Positions 1-8,051 are shown, counted from the stretch's first letter. The stretch is 12,585 nucleotides of DNA from Rhodospirillales bacterium (GCA_016187325.1 JACPJY010000300.1:1-12585); one strand, 5' to 3'. The notes: generated from the letters alone by a model not told the origin. Program-made: numbers and translations.

Positions 1-75
1 CCGGACTTCCTGGGCGATAAACGTTTCCGACAGGCGCGGGTAACCCTTGAGGACAAAGGCAACGGATGCGGACAT
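1..75 (-). CDS. Glycosyltransferase family 4 (WcaL-like), N-terminal fragment
   Basis: Only the first 25 codons lie in the window; the gene continues past base 1. The start is ATG (reverse complement of 73-75), with a strong ribosome-binding site GGAGG at 80-84 and a 4-base spacer, which decides the start. The translation contains FVLKGYPRLSETFIAQEV. That string is characteristic of the N-terminus of GT4/GT-B glycosyltransferases related to colanic acid WcaL, where a hydrophobic first strand is followed by a YPRLSETFI loop. Such enzymes transfer a sugar from a nucleotide-sugar donor onto a growing surface glycan on the cytoplasmic side of the membrane. It begins 10 bases after the stop of the upstream glycosyltransferase on the same strand, so the two are very likely cotranscribed. 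The acceptor and sugar cannot be inferred from so short a piece. Confidence 0.78.
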   Translation of the reverse strand, partial: MSASVAFVLKGYPRLSETFIAQEVR

Positions 76-85
76 TATGCCTCCG

Positions 86-1303
86 TTACATCAAAACACG
101 TAACGGCCGTTCGACGCCGAACTCCCCTTCGACGTTTGCACGCACCAGGGTACCGACGCGATCGAGTCCGCCGAGCATACCCGGAAGCAGGGATTGCGAA
201 GGTTTCTTCTGGTGGGGCAGTGCCCGCAACGCTTCCGCCATCACCTGGGTATCAAGGATACCGTCGGGAATCAGGACCTTCAGAAGACCCAGTTCCTGAG
301 CGCGGATCGCGCGGAACAACTGTTCCTTTCTCGGCACCATCCTGGGGATGACTAACGCCCGTTTATCATAGGACAAGACCTCGCAGAAGGTGTTGTAGCC
401 GCCCATCGACACGACGCCGACGGAATTCGCCATCAGCACCTCCATGCGGGAATCGAACGAGATCACCTTGACCCGAGGGAGACGACTGGCGCGGTCGATG
501 AAATCGCGACGTTGCTCCGGCGGCATGAACGGCCCCAGCACCATGAAGGCGGCATGGGGGAGTTCATACCCCGCCTCATAAGTGCGCATCACCCAGTCAA
601 TCATGGTCGCACCGTCGCCGCCGCCGCCGGGCGTCACCAGGATGTAGGGCTCCGATACGTTGAAATCGTAGGGAAGGCCGTGTTCCGTCGGCAACGGACG
701 CGGCAGATAGCCGGTATAGATGGTTTTGTTCCTGAGGCCCTGGGAAGTGTCGAGGCCTTGCAGCGGATTGAAGAACTCCTTCAAGCCGTATACCCATATC
801 TCGTCGTACAGGTCCTCCATCGCCGTCAGCACGTTGCGGCCCGCCCACTCCTGCTTGAGCAGCAGCGGCTCGTCCATGATGTCGCGCAGACCCAGGATCA
901 CCCGCGTACTGGTGCCCTTGAGCATCCGCAGCGTTTCATGCATCTCGCCCTTCAGGCCGAGCGGTTCCTTGTCGACCAGGAACAGATCGGGCGCGAAAGT
1001 TTTGGTCGTGTTGCGGATGATGGACTCGCGGATCGACAGGGTCTCGCCGAGGTCGATGTGGAGGCCGAGCGAGGTATATTCGCCATTGTACAGCTTGATG
1101 ACACCGGGAATCCGGATGAAATCCACCCGCGCGCGGAAATCGAAATTGGCAATGATCGGCGAGCCGGACAGAATCAATATGGTCAGGCCCTTGAACCGCT
1201 CCACCAAGGAATGGGCGATGGCGCGGCAACGTCGGAGATGGCCAAGACCGAACGTGTCGTGGCTGTAAATCATCAAACGTTTTGCGTGTAAACGTTCACT
1301 CAC
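86..1303 (-). CDS. MurG/GT28-like glycosyltransferase (predicted glycosyltransferase, COG4671-type)
   Basis: A 405-residue GT-B type protein. The N-terminal domain opens with MIYSHDTFGLGHLRRCRAIA (residues 11-30), the GLGHxxR glycine-rich loop seen in MurG-like enzymes. The C-terminal donor-binding domain has VTPGGGGDG (223-231) and SMGGYNTFCEVL (299-310), followed by IPR..PRKEQLFRA, the pattern of the nucleotide-sugar site in family 28. No signal peptide or membrane segment is visible, so it is probably cytoplasmic or membrane-peripheral. The frame opens with GTG at 1303, but AGGGAA abuts that codon too closely to be a good ribosome-binding site. The ATG at codon 11 (1273) fits where homologous proteins usually begin but also lacks a clear site, so the start is uncertain. 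An in-frame stop at 1325-1327 rules out a longer protein. A second glycosyltransferase follows 10 bases downstream. Donor and acceptor are unknown. Confidence 0.8.
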   Translation of the reverse strand: MSERLHAKRLMIYSHDTFGLGHLRRCRAIAHSLVERFKGLTILILSGSPIIANFDFRARVDFIRIPGVIKLYNGEYTSLGLHIDLGETLSIRESIIRNTTKTFAPDLFLVDKEPLGLKGEMHETLRMLKGTSTRVILGLRDIMDEPLLLKQEWAGRNVLTAMEDLYDEIWVYGLKEFFNPLQGLDTSQGLRNKTIYTGYLPRPLPTEHGLPYDFNVSEPYILVTPGGGGDGATMIDWVMRTYEAGYELPHAAFMVLGPFMPPEQRRDFIDRASRLPRVKVISFDSRMEVLMANSVGVVSMGGYNTFCEVLSYDKRALVIPRMVPRKEQLFRAIRAQELGLLKVLIPDGILDTQVMAEALRALPHQKKPSQSLLPGMLGGLDRVGTLVRANVEGEFGVERPLRVLM

Positions 1304-1323
1304 TTCCCTGGGGCCCCCCGTCG

Positions 1324-1350
1324 GTTATCGTGCGCTCAGGAGCATGCCAA
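1324..1350 (-). promoter_or_regulatory. Weak candidate promoter with overlapping inverted repeat
   Basis: In the 122-base gap upstream of the glycosyltransferase pair, the minus strand reads TTGGCA (1345-1350), then 15 bases, then GATAAC (1324-1329). This is a fair -35 but a weak -10 with a short spacer. The -35 overlaps an 11-base inverted repeat, GCCAA-T-TTGGC (1346-1356), which could be an operator. The evidence is pattern only; the glycosyltransferases could instead be reached by readthrough from the ABC operon. Confidence 0.25.
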
Positions 1351-1396
1351 TTTGGCCATTTACAGCGGTAGCGCGCAAGCCGAAGACGTTACGAGA

Positions 1397-1414
1397 TTCC
1401 CAAGATAATGGGAA
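1397..1414 (-). terminator. Short hairpin after the ABC transporter operon (possible weak terminator)
   Basis: TTCCCA (1397-1402) and TGGGAA (1409-1414) form a 6-base perfect stem with a 6-base loop, 11 bases beyond the stop codon of the last transporter gene. On the minus strand the stem is followed only by TCTCGTAA, not a run of T. If it terminates at all it is weak and could allow readthrough into the glycosyltransferase genes. Confidence 0.3.
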
Positions 1415-1425
1415 GCATTTCTTAA

Positions 1426-2598
1426 TTATTTATAGGGATCGGCCGCGTCCCGGAGCCCGTCGCCCAGCAGGCTGAAGGCTAAAATCGTTAAAACCACGGG
1501 CACTACGGGCAACATCAGCCACGGGTACAGGACGACGATATTGATGTTCTGGGCCTCATTCAAAAGTACCCCCCAGCTGGTGATCGGCGGACGTAAACCA
1601 AGCCCCAGGAAACTCAGGGCCGTTTCGCCGAGGATCATGTTGGGAATCGAAAGCGTCGCCGCGGCGATCAGGTAGCTCATGAACCCCGGCAACAGGTGGC
1701 GCCCGATGATGCGGGCGGGCTTCGCCCCCATCAGCTTCGCCGCGGTGCAGAATTCCTCCTCGCGCAACGCGAACAGCTTCGAGCGAACGGCTCGGGCGAG
1801 ACTGGTCCACTCGATCAGCGCCAGGATGATGGTGATGGCGAAATAGATCAGCAATGGGCTCCACGACAACGGCAGGACCGCGGACAACGCCATCCACAAC
1901 GGAATCTGCGGGAACGACTGCAGAATCTCGATCATGCGTTGGATGACGGTGTCCACCCAGCCGCCGAAATAACCAGCGATGCCGCCGATCACCATTCCCA
2001 GTAGGAAGCTGAACGAAATGCCCACCAAGCCGATGGTTAGCGAGATTCGAGTCCCATAGATGATCCGCGATAGGACGTCGCGACCCAATCGGTCGGTACC
2101 GAGCAGGAATAGCGCACCGCCCTCCGCCGGGCAGAACAGGTGAAGACTGCCCGTCGTCATCCCCCAAAACTGATACTGGTCACCGCGACAGAAGAACCTG
2201 ATGCGCTCGACACGATTGGAATTCGCCGTGTACTCGCGTTTCAGGTTTTTCATGTTCAGGCGGTAGTCCATGCCATAGACGAACGGCCCGACGAATTTAC
2301 CGTCGTCAAACAGATGAACCCTCTGCGGTGGGGCGTAGATGAAGCCGGTATTGCGGATGTGGACGCTATAAGGCGCCAGAAACTCGCTGATCAATACCGT
2401 GCCGTAGAGAAACAAGAGAAACGCGCCAGACACCACCGCCAGCTTGTGCAGCTTCAGCTTCCACCACATCAGCCGCCACTGGGACGCCATGAAATAGCGT
2501 TCCTGTTCGGGCGTCAGCCTTTCGGCGGCGCGCGGGTCGAACGGCGCGTCCGAAACGAAGTGTTCGACTACGGCGCCGTTGCCGGGCGACGGCGTCAT
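1426..2598 (-). CDS. ABC importer permease, OppC/DppC type, with large periplasmic insertion
   Basis: A 390-residue inner-membrane permease of the peptide/opine/nickel class, second half of the translocation channel. A cytoplasmic N-terminus of about 50 residues leads to a first membrane helix (about 52-72). A hydrophilic stretch of roughly 95 residues follows, with three cysteines (C137, C156 and nearby aromatics around RGDQYQFWG), before the conserved LGTDRLGRDVLSRI (166-179). The remaining helices follow, with the EAA coupling loop EEFCTAAKLMGAKPARIIG (281-299) that docks on the ATPase, and the ending GLRDAADPYK is typical of the family. The insertion makes it longer than classical OppC/DppC (about 300 residues); YejE-type permeases carry a comparable one. 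The ATG start overlaps the upstream permease stop as ATGA, implying translational coupling. It is the last gene of the transporter operon. Confidence 0.9.
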   Translation of the reverse strand: MTPSPGNGAVVEHFVSDAPFDPRAAERLTPEQERYFMASQWRLMWWKLKLHKLAVVSGAFLLFLYGTVLISEFLAPYSVHIRNTGFIYAPPQRVHLFDDGKFVGPFVYGMDYRLNMKNLKREYTANSNRVERIRFFCRGDQYQFWGMTTGSLHLFCPAEGGALFLLGTDRLGRDVLSRIIYGTRISLTIGLVGISFSFLLGMVIGGIAGYFGGWVDTVIQRMIEILQSFPQIPLWMALSAVLPLSWSPLLIYFAITIILALIEWTSLARAVRSKLFALREEEFCTAAKLMGAKPARIIGRHLLPGFMSYLIAAATLSIPNMILGETALSFLGLGLRPPITSWGVLLNEAQNINIVVLYPWLMLPVVPVVLTILAFSLLGDGLRDAADPYK

Positions 2599-3593
2599 GA
2601 CTCGGCCCCCCGTTCAAGGCGAATGCGCGGGTCGAGCGCGGTAAGGGCAAGGTCGGAGATCAGCACACCGACCACGGTAAGGGTCGACAGGAACATCAGG
2701 AACGACCCCGCAAGGTACATGTCCTGGCTCTGCAGCGCCGAGATCAGGATCGGCCCGGTCGTTGGCAGGGAGAGCACGATAGCCACCAACTCCGAACCGG
2801 AAATGATGTGTGGCAGGATATGGCCGATGTCGGAAACCAGGAAGTTGATGGCGACGCGCAGCGGATATTTGACCAACAGCCGGCCCTGCGGCAGTCCTTT
2901 GGCGCGGGCCGCCACGACGTAGTGCTTTTGCAGCTCGTCCAGGAGATTTGCCCGGAGCCGGCGGATCAAGCCGGCGGTGCCGGCGGTGCCGACGACCACG
3001 ACCGGAACCCACAAGTGCTCCAGAACCGAAATGGCCTTGTCGACGCTCCACGGCTGGTTCAAGTATTCCGGATCCATCAGGCCACCGATTGAGGTCCCGA
3101 ATACGACGTTGGCGAAATAGAGCAGGATCAAAGCAAGCAGGAAATTCGGCGTCGCCAGCCCCAACAGCCCGAGAAGCGTAAGGCCGTGGTCGCCCCAGCT
3201 GTACTGGTGGGTGGCCGAATAGATAGCGATCGGGAAGGCGATCAGCCAGGTGAAGATGATGGTCGCAACGGATATCAGGATGGTCAGGAACAGACGGTCG
3301 CCGACCACCTCCGACACCGGCAGGTGGTATTCGAAGGAAAAGCCGAAATCACCCTGAACCATGCCGACGACCCAATTGAAATAACGTTCGTAGGCGGGTT
3401 TGTCGAACCCGTATTGTTCGCGAAGAAAATCTAGCAACTCGGGATTGGCCGCCTCGCCCTGGGCCTCGAGCTGAGCTATGTAGCTCTCGATGTAATCGCC
3501 CGGCGGCAGCTCGATGATGGTGAACACGAGCAAGCTGATCGCCAGCAACGTCGGAATCATCAACAGAACGCGGCGGATGATGTAGCGGAACAT
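2595..3593 (-). CDS. ABC importer permease, OppB/DppB type
   Basis: A 332-residue inner-membrane protein, first half of the translocation channel. It starts with the family hallmark MFRYIIRRVLLMIPTLL, a first helix ending in a periplasmic PPGDY (30-34). A periplasmic segment with FLREQYGFDKPAYERYFNWV (56-75) and GDFGFSF (81-87) follows, which is classic for OppB/DppB. The EAA coupling loop is HYVVAARAKGLPQGRLLVKY (224-243). The C-terminus ALDPRIRL is also typical. Length is normal for the family. The gene starts 18 bases after the binding-protein stop with no strong ribosome-binding site, and its stop overlaps the next permease start by 4 bases. It should pair with the OppC-type permease and the double ATPase encoded in the same operon. 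Confidence 0.92.
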   Translation of the reverse strand: MFRYIIRRVLLMIPTLLAISLLVFTIIELPPGDYIESYIAQLEAQGEAANPELLDFLREQYGFDKPAYERYFNWVVGMVQGDFGFSFEYHLPVSEVVGDRLFLTILISVATIIFTWLIAFPIAIYSATHQYSWGDHGLTLLGLLGLATPNFLLALILLYFANVVFGTSIGGLMDPEYLNQPWSVDKAISVLEHLWVPVVVVGTAGTAGLIRRLRANLLDELQKHYVVAARAKGLPQGRLLVKYPLRVAINFLVSDIGHILPHIISGSELVAIVLSLPTTGPILISALQSQDMYLAGSFLMFLSTLTVVGVLISDLALTALDPRIRLERGAES

Positions 3594-3611
3594 GGGGCTA
3601 GATCCGGTCCT

Positions 3612-5537
3612 TCATTCGTTCGCGAACCAGAACGTATCCGGCCGATAGATTCCGAAATAGGCGCCGGGGTTCCAATTGTGGAACCCCTCGGCCGGAACGT
3701 TCCGGAGCCGGTTGCTGACGACTACCGGCTGCAGCGTGCGGTTGATGATGCCGATGGAATAAACCTGCGACGTGTGAATTTCCAGAATGCGATGCCAGAT
3801 TTCCGTTTTCACCAACGGATCGGCGGCACGGCGCCAGTCCGTGCTCAAGCTCAGAAGCGTCTTGGCCTCAGGCAGGTCGGGCGGTTCCCCGGCCTTGCCG
3901 CGACTTTCGATGAACTTACCCCACATCGGCCACTGCAGTTGATATTGACGCGTGGGCACGAATTCATCGGGCGACATTTCCGCCGTCGGGACCCCGTTGG
4001 CCAGCCCGGACCACACGGCAATCAGAGACTGGCCGGAAAAGACGCGGTTGCGGAAGATGTCCCGTTGGGCGGGCCTAACGAGCATCTTGACTCCGATCTT
4101 CGACCACGTGTCGCCGATCAATTCCAGCACGTCGGTGGTTTCCGTCTTCTCGCCCGACGTATCAACCATAACGATCATCGGCCGGCCATCGGGCAGCAGG
4201 CGAATGCCGTCTTCGTTCCTTTTGGTCAGGCCCATCCCATCGAGAAGCTGATTTGCCTTCTTCAGATCGAAGACGCTCCACGTTGTCCGGAACGCGGGCT
4301 TGAACAGCGGGCTGGTTTCCAGGACCGTATTGTTGCCCACCTTGGCCAGACCGAAATAGACGACCTCGTTGATCTCGTCGCGGTTTATGGCCAGTGAAAG
4401 CGCCTGCCGAAACCGCGCGTCACGGATGACCTGACGCCAGGTCGGGTCGGTCGTGTTGAGATTGGGGTAAAGGGCAATGTGCGCGCCTTTGGTGGTGCTC
4501 CACAGGCGAACCGAAAAATTGTAGCGGGGCTCGCTATCCTTCAGGAAGGTGTAATCCTCGAACGCGATGTAGCGGCTTTGAAGGTCGGATTCCCCCGCGC
4601 CGGTCTTCGCCGGTATAAGGTTGGCGAGAACGACGTTCACCGTGATGGCGTCGATATAGGGAAGCTGTCGCCCGGCGGCGTCGATGCGGTGATAGAACGG
4701 ATTGCGCTTGAACAGGAATCGTATCGACGGCGGCCTCGTCGTGTTCAGCCACGGCTGCAAGGTCGGCAAATCCGGATTGTCCATGGTATATAAGCGGTCC
4801 CTGGCCTGATGGAGCGCGGCCCAATTCACGTGATGGGCCTCGCGGGCCTTTTTCAGCAACGCCTTCTCATCCGCGTAACGGGCGTGAAACTTCTTCAGGT
4901 AATGGGACGGTCGGTAGATATAAAGCGGGGAGGCATCGGCCAGCGCGGCAAGGAAATACGAGTTGGGCCGCGACCATGTGAAACGGACGGTGCTTTCGTC
5001 TATCACCTCGAAAAACGGCGACTCCTTGTCGATGATCAGCCTTTTATCGGGGCCGAGGGGCGACAGGTCACTGTTGTTGGCGACATCCTCCCAGTAGTAG
5101 CGGAAATCCTCGGTGGTGAAGGGATGGCCGTCGGACCACCGGTGTCCCTTGCGCAGATGCAGCGTGAACACCCGTCCCTCGCGGACTTCAAAACGCTCCA
5201 GGATGTCGGGAACGAACTGCAGGCTGCTGTCATAGACCACCAGCCGCGCGTAACCGTAGACCGTGATCAGACGGGTATCGGTCGGCTTGGCCATCAGGAT
5301 TCGCAAATCGCCGCCGTGCCGCCCGAGGCTCTTGGTCTTTCCATCCATGGCGATGATGGACGGCGTTTGAGGAATTCGTTGGCTGACCGGAGGCAGTTGC
5401 CCCGCCGCTACCAGCGCGGTGAGAGACGGCGTTTCCACCAGGGCCGGCGTTGTGGTAGCCGCACCGACGACGCGGTGGGGCAGACTTTCCATCAGGACCA
5501 GGACGGAAACGAGGAAGGTGCGTTTAAGAAGGGTCAT
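3612..5537 (-). CDS. Periplasmic solute-binding protein, family 5 (peptide/opine/oligosaccharide class)
   Basis: A 641-residue extracytoplasmic receptor that captures the substrate and delivers it to the permeases. The N-terminus has a basic then hydrophobic Sec signal (KRTFLVSVLVLMESL) with likely cleavage near VVGAA (23-27). There is no cysteine anywhere in the protein, so no lipobox: it is expected to be free in the periplasm. The family signature RKGHRWSDGHPFTTEDFRYY (129-148) is clear. Two further segments, FKRNPFYHRIDAAGRQLPYI (276-295) and ARFRQALSLAINRDEINEVV (374-393), are standard for binding protein family 5. A linker with LPPVSQRIP (48-56) precedes the core. It is longer than DppA/OppA (about 535-545), as in a large alphaproteobacterial subgroup. 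The ATG overlaps the ATPase stop as ATGA. The ligand cannot be read from sequence: peptides are most likely, but some family members bind oligosaccharides. Confidence 0.9.
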   Translation of the reverse strand: MTLLKRTFLVSVLVLMESLPHRVVGAATTTPALVETPSLTALVAAGQLPPVSQRIPQTPSIIAMDGKTKSLGRHGGDLRILMAKPTDTRLITVYGYARLVVYDSSLQFVPDILERFEVREGRVFTLHLRKGHRWSDGHPFTTEDFRYYWEDVANNSDLSPLGPDKRLIIDKESPFFEVIDESTVRFTWSRPNSYFLAALADASPLYIYRPSHYLKKFHARYADEKALLKKAREAHHVNWAALHQARDRLYTMDNPDLPTLQPWLNTTRPPSIRFLFKRNPFYHRIDAAGRQLPYIDAITVNVVLANLIPAKTGAGESDLQSRYIAFEDYTFLKDSEPRYNFSVRLWSTTKGAHIALYPNLNTTDPTWRQVIRDARFRQALSLAINRDEINEVVYFGLAKVGNNTVLETSPLFKPAFRTTWSVFDLKKANQLLDGMGLTKRNEDGIRLLPDGRPMIVMVDTSGEKTETTDVLELIGDTWSKIGVKMLVRPAQRDIFRNRVFSGQSLIAVWSGLANGVPTAEMSPDEFVPTRQYQLQWPMWGKFIESRGKAGEPPDLPEAKTLLSLSTDWRRAADPLVKTEIWHRILEIHTSQVYSIGIINRTLQPVVVSNRLRNVPAEGFHNWNPGAYFGIYRPDTFWFANE

Positions 5538-7528
5538 CGCACGAGAACCGCGCCTTCTTCTTCGGATGAAGCGAGGACAAAGTGGCTATCGCCCACCTGA
5601 ACGTATTCGGGCGAGGATTCGTCGGTGACGGTAAAGGGCTTGGGCCATGCCCTCGGATCCGACATCCTTCCGTCCATCAGAGCCGAAAAGTCCAGGCGCC
5701 GGTTCAAATCCGCGAACGGCACCGCGGGCATGAGTGCCCGAGTATAGGGATGGACGGGTTCCCGAAACAAGGCGTCGTGCGATGCCATTTCGACCAGCCG
5801 GCCCCGGCACATGACGGCGATATGGTCGGCGACGTAATCGACGACGGCCAGGTTGTGTGAGATAAACAGGTAGGTCAGCTCCAGCTCGTCCTGGAGGTCC
5901 CTGAGAAGATTGAGGACCTGCGCCTGAATCGACACGTCGAGAGAGGACACGGGCTCGTCAAACACCAGAAGATCCGGCTTCAGGGCGAGCGCGCGGGCGA
6001 TGCCGATGCGTTGGGCCTGGCCGCCCGAAAAGCTGTGCGGATAACGGTTGAGAAAGCGCGGATCGAGGCCAACGGCCATCATCAGTTCCTTGACGATTTC
6101 CTTCTGCGTTTCGTCGTTGCCCACCTTATGGATGATTAACGGCTCGCGGATAACATCGAAAATGGTCATGCGCGGGTTCAAGGAACTGAAAGGTTCCTGG
6201 AACACCATCTGGATTTTCCGGCGATAGGGAACCAGGCCCGCATCATCGAGTTTTGCCATGTCCACCAGCGAGCCGCGATCGTTGAAGATGATCTGCCCGG
6301 TGTCGGGGGAAAGAGCCCTCATGATGCAACGGCTGACGGTCGATTTGCCGCTGCCGCTTTCGCCAATCAAGCCGAAGCATTCGCCGCGGTTGACCGTGAA
6401 GTTGACATCCCTGACCGCGTGGACGACGGTCGCGTCGCCGGCCCCGAAAAAACTTCCCTTTCGCGACACGAAACTCTTGTTGAGGTCGCCCACCAGCAGC
6501 ATCGGCGCGTCCTCGTTCTCGGTTTCCGGCCACGGCTCCCGCCCGGTGATCAGCGGCCCGATACTGTGTTGGATGGTGCTCACTGGAATCAAGCGCTGCT
6601 TGTCCTTCATGTCGAATTGCGGTACCGCGTTGAGCAGCGCCTTCAGATACGGATGGCGGGGAGCGTTGAAGATGTCCTCGACCGTTCCGCTTTCCATGAC
6701 ATGGCCCTGATAGACGACCACGACCTCGTCGGCGACGTTGGCCACGACGCCGAGGTCGTGAGTGATCATCAAGACGGACAAGTTGAGCTCTTCGCGCAGG
6801 TCTTTGATGAGCTTCAGGATCTGGGCCTGGATCGAAACGTCGAGAGCGGTCGTCGATTCGTCGGCGATTACCAGGCTCGGACGGCAGACAAGTGCCATCG
6901 CAATCATCGCCCGTTGTCGGAGCCCGCCGGACAGCTCGAACGGATAAAGGTGCATCGCCTTGGCCGGATTGAGGAACCCGACCAGCCCGAGCATCACCTC
7001 GGTCAGTTCCCATCCCTCTTTCTTGCTGACGTCGCGATGCAGGAACAACGCTTCGCTCACCTGGTCGCCGATGGTGTGGAGCTGCGAAAAACAGGCCATG
7101 GCGTCCTGAAAGATCATCGCAATGCGGGCGCCCCTGATGGCGCGCATTGCGTTGCTCTCGGGGCGCAGTTGGGCGAGGTCGATGGGTGGTTTCTCGGGCG
7201 TTTCCGGGTCGAAGAACAGCATCTCGCCGGCGGCGATGCGGGCCTTGGCGGGAAGCAGGCCCATGATCGCCTGCGCGGTCACCGATTTGCCCGATCCGGA
7301 TTCGCCGACCAGGGCGACGATTTTCCCCGGACGGACGTCGAAGGAGAAATCCTGGACCGCATGGACGACGCCGCCATGAATCTGGAAGTCGACCTTCAGG
7401 TTTCGTATCTTCAGCAGGTTGGGCACGGTTGCTTTCGGCGGTTCGAGGAGGGGAATCCAGACGGCTTTCTTTAGTTGATTGCCATACCTTGCGATCAGTG
7501 TAAAATTTTTTTTCAACGGCCGAAACAT
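5534..7528 (-). CDS. Fused double ATPase of peptide/opine-class ABC importer (YejF/GsiA-like)
   Basis: A 664-residue protein with two nucleotide-binding domains, equivalent to OppD plus OppF in one chain, which powers import. Domain 1 has Walker A GESGSGKS (75-82), Q-loop Q141, signature LSGGLRQR (199-206), Walker B LVIADES (219-225) and H-loop H257. Domain 2 has Walker A GESGSGKST (389-397), Q444 in FQEPFSSLNP, signature FSGGQAQR (500-507), Walker B LLVFDEP and H558. Each domain is followed by the HPY oligopeptide-transporter tail (RHPYLKAL near 291, VHPYTRAL near 592). Both catalytic sets look intact. Domain 1 departs from the usual FQEPxxSLNP (here FQDAMACFSQ), and Walker B ends in S rather than P. 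The ATG at 7528 has a GAGGGG ribosome-binding site 9 bases upstream but gives about 35 extra residues before the usual start region; a GTG at 7426 (codon 35) lacks a site. First gene of the operon. Confidence 0.93.
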   Translation of the reverse strand: MFRPLKKNFTLIARYGNQLKKAVWIPLLEPPKATVPNLLKIRNLKVDFQIHGGVVHAVQDFSFDVRPGKIVALVGESGSGKSVTAQAIMGLLPAKARIAAGEMLFFDPETPEKPPIDLAQLRPESNAMRAIRGARIAMIFQDAMACFSQLHTIGDQVSEALFLHRDVSKKEGWELTEVMLGLVGFLNPAKAMHLYPFELSGGLRQRAMIAMALVCRPSLVIADESTTALDVSIQAQILKLIKDLREELNLSVLMITHDLGVVANVADEVVVVYQGHVMESGTVEDIFNAPRHPYLKALLNAVPQFDMKDKQRLIPVSTIQHSIGPLITGREPWPETENEDAPMLLVGDLNKSFVSRKGSFFGAGDATVVHAVRDVNFTVNRGECFGLIGESGSGKSTVSRCIMRALSPDTGQIIFNDRGSLVDMAKLDDAGLVPYRRKIQMVFQEPFSSLNPRMTIFDVIREPLIIHKVGNDETQKEIVKELMMAVGLDPRFLNRYPHSFSGGQAQRIGIARALALKPDLLVFDEPVSSLDVSIQAQVLNLLRDLQDELELTYLFISHNLAVVDYVADHIAVMCRGRLVEMASHDALFREPVHPYTRALMPAVPFADLNRRLDFSALMDGRMSDPRAWPKPFTVTDESSPEYVQVGDSHFVLASSEEEGAVLVR
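7479..7506 (+). promoter_or_regulatory. Candidate sigma-70-type promoter for the plus-strand GNAT/methyltransferase genes
   Basis: TTGCCA (7479-7484) and TAAAAT (7501-7506) are separated by 16 bases. Each hexamer matches the consensus at five of six positions, the best promoter-like pair I see in the window. It would start transcription near 7513, about 90 bases before the GNAT start codon. It lies inside the first codons of the divergent ATPase gene if that gene begins at 7528, and in a true intergenic region if it begins at 7426. The evidence is sequence match only. Confidence 0.42.
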
Positions 7529-7540
7529 GGGAAATTTCCC
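7529..7540. promoter_or_regulatory. Perfect 12-base palindrome abutting the ATPase start codon
   Basis: GGGAAATTTCCC is a perfect palindrome lying directly against the ATG of the ATPase gene. On the minus strand it overlaps the ribosome-binding site, which reads GAGGGGAAATTTCCCATG. It sits in the 73-base divergent gap between the transporter operon and the GNAT gene. It could be a dimeric operator or a local RNA structure hiding the ribosome-binding site. A 12-base palindrome is short and may be chance. Confidence 0.3.
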
Positions 7541-7601
7541 CTCAACTCCTTAATCCCAGGCCCTTTTTGGGGGCTTATGCTACGGCGCGGGTATTGTCAT
7601 T

Positions 7602-8051
7602 ATGGACGTCAACAGAATTTCCTTCGACGAGCTTAAATCCTACTGGATCGAGGTCGATCATTTCGGCACCCCGAAGAAGAAAATACGGGAGGTCGTACGC
7701 CAGCTCGGCGCCCATGAATCGAGCCTCTACGATCCCCGCCGGATTTCTTACGGCCTGTTCGACGGCGGCCGGCTGATCGGAGTGACGCACCTGGTGGAAT
7801 GGAGCGACTGCTGGCTGCGCTACCGGACGATCAATGTCCGCCGGGTCTACCGCGGGCGGGATCTCGGCTGGTTCCTACTGCGCTCGGCGGTCAACATGGA
7901 TTGGCAGGACTGGAAACGCCCGGACAACTACATTTTCGGATGGGTGAAGCGCGATCATCTGGCGTGGTCTCTGGCCCACGATTTCAAACCGTTCGACGAC
8001 CGCTGGCACGACGATCACACCGCCATGATCAAGCCGTTGAGCGAATTCTAG
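7602..8051 (+). CDS. Small GNAT-like acetyltransferase-fold protein
   Basis: A 149-residue protein. The layout resembles the GNAT acyl-CoA N-acyltransferase fold. A strand-turn-strand ISYGLFDGGRLIGVTHLVEW (48-67) is followed by RYRTINVRRVYRGRDLGWFL (73-92), where a strand runs into an arginine/glycine-rich loop of the kind that holds the CoA pyrophosphate, then a helix LLRSAVN. The usual Q/RxxGxG/A loop is imperfect (RGRDLGWF), so acetyl-CoA binding is plausible rather than shown. The C-terminal third is rich in W, D and H (HDFKPFDDRWHDDHTAM, 126-142). No signal peptide or membrane segment. The ATG at 7602 is the first good in-frame start but has only a poor ribosome-binding site; an ATG at 7577 is in another frame. 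It heads the plus-strand genes, 21 bases before the methyltransferase. Substrate unknown; it may modify an amino sugar or small molecule. Confidence 0.6.
   Translation: MDVNRISFDELKSYWIEVDHFGTPKKKIREVVRQLGAHESSLYDPRRISYGLFDGGRLIGVTHLVEWSDCWLRYRTINVRRVYRGRDLGWFLLRSAVNMDWQDWKRPDNYIFGWVKRDHLAWSLAHDFKPFDDRWHDDHTAMIKPLSEF

Noticed and set aside
6419..7474. A 351-codon plus-strand open frame opposite the ABC ATPase
   Set aside because: The opposite strand carries complete Walker and signature motifs, and this frame shows none and is rich in H, Q and R.
7577..7601. ATG at 7577 as an earlier start of the GNAT-like gene
   Set aside because: It is 25 bases upstream and therefore out of frame.
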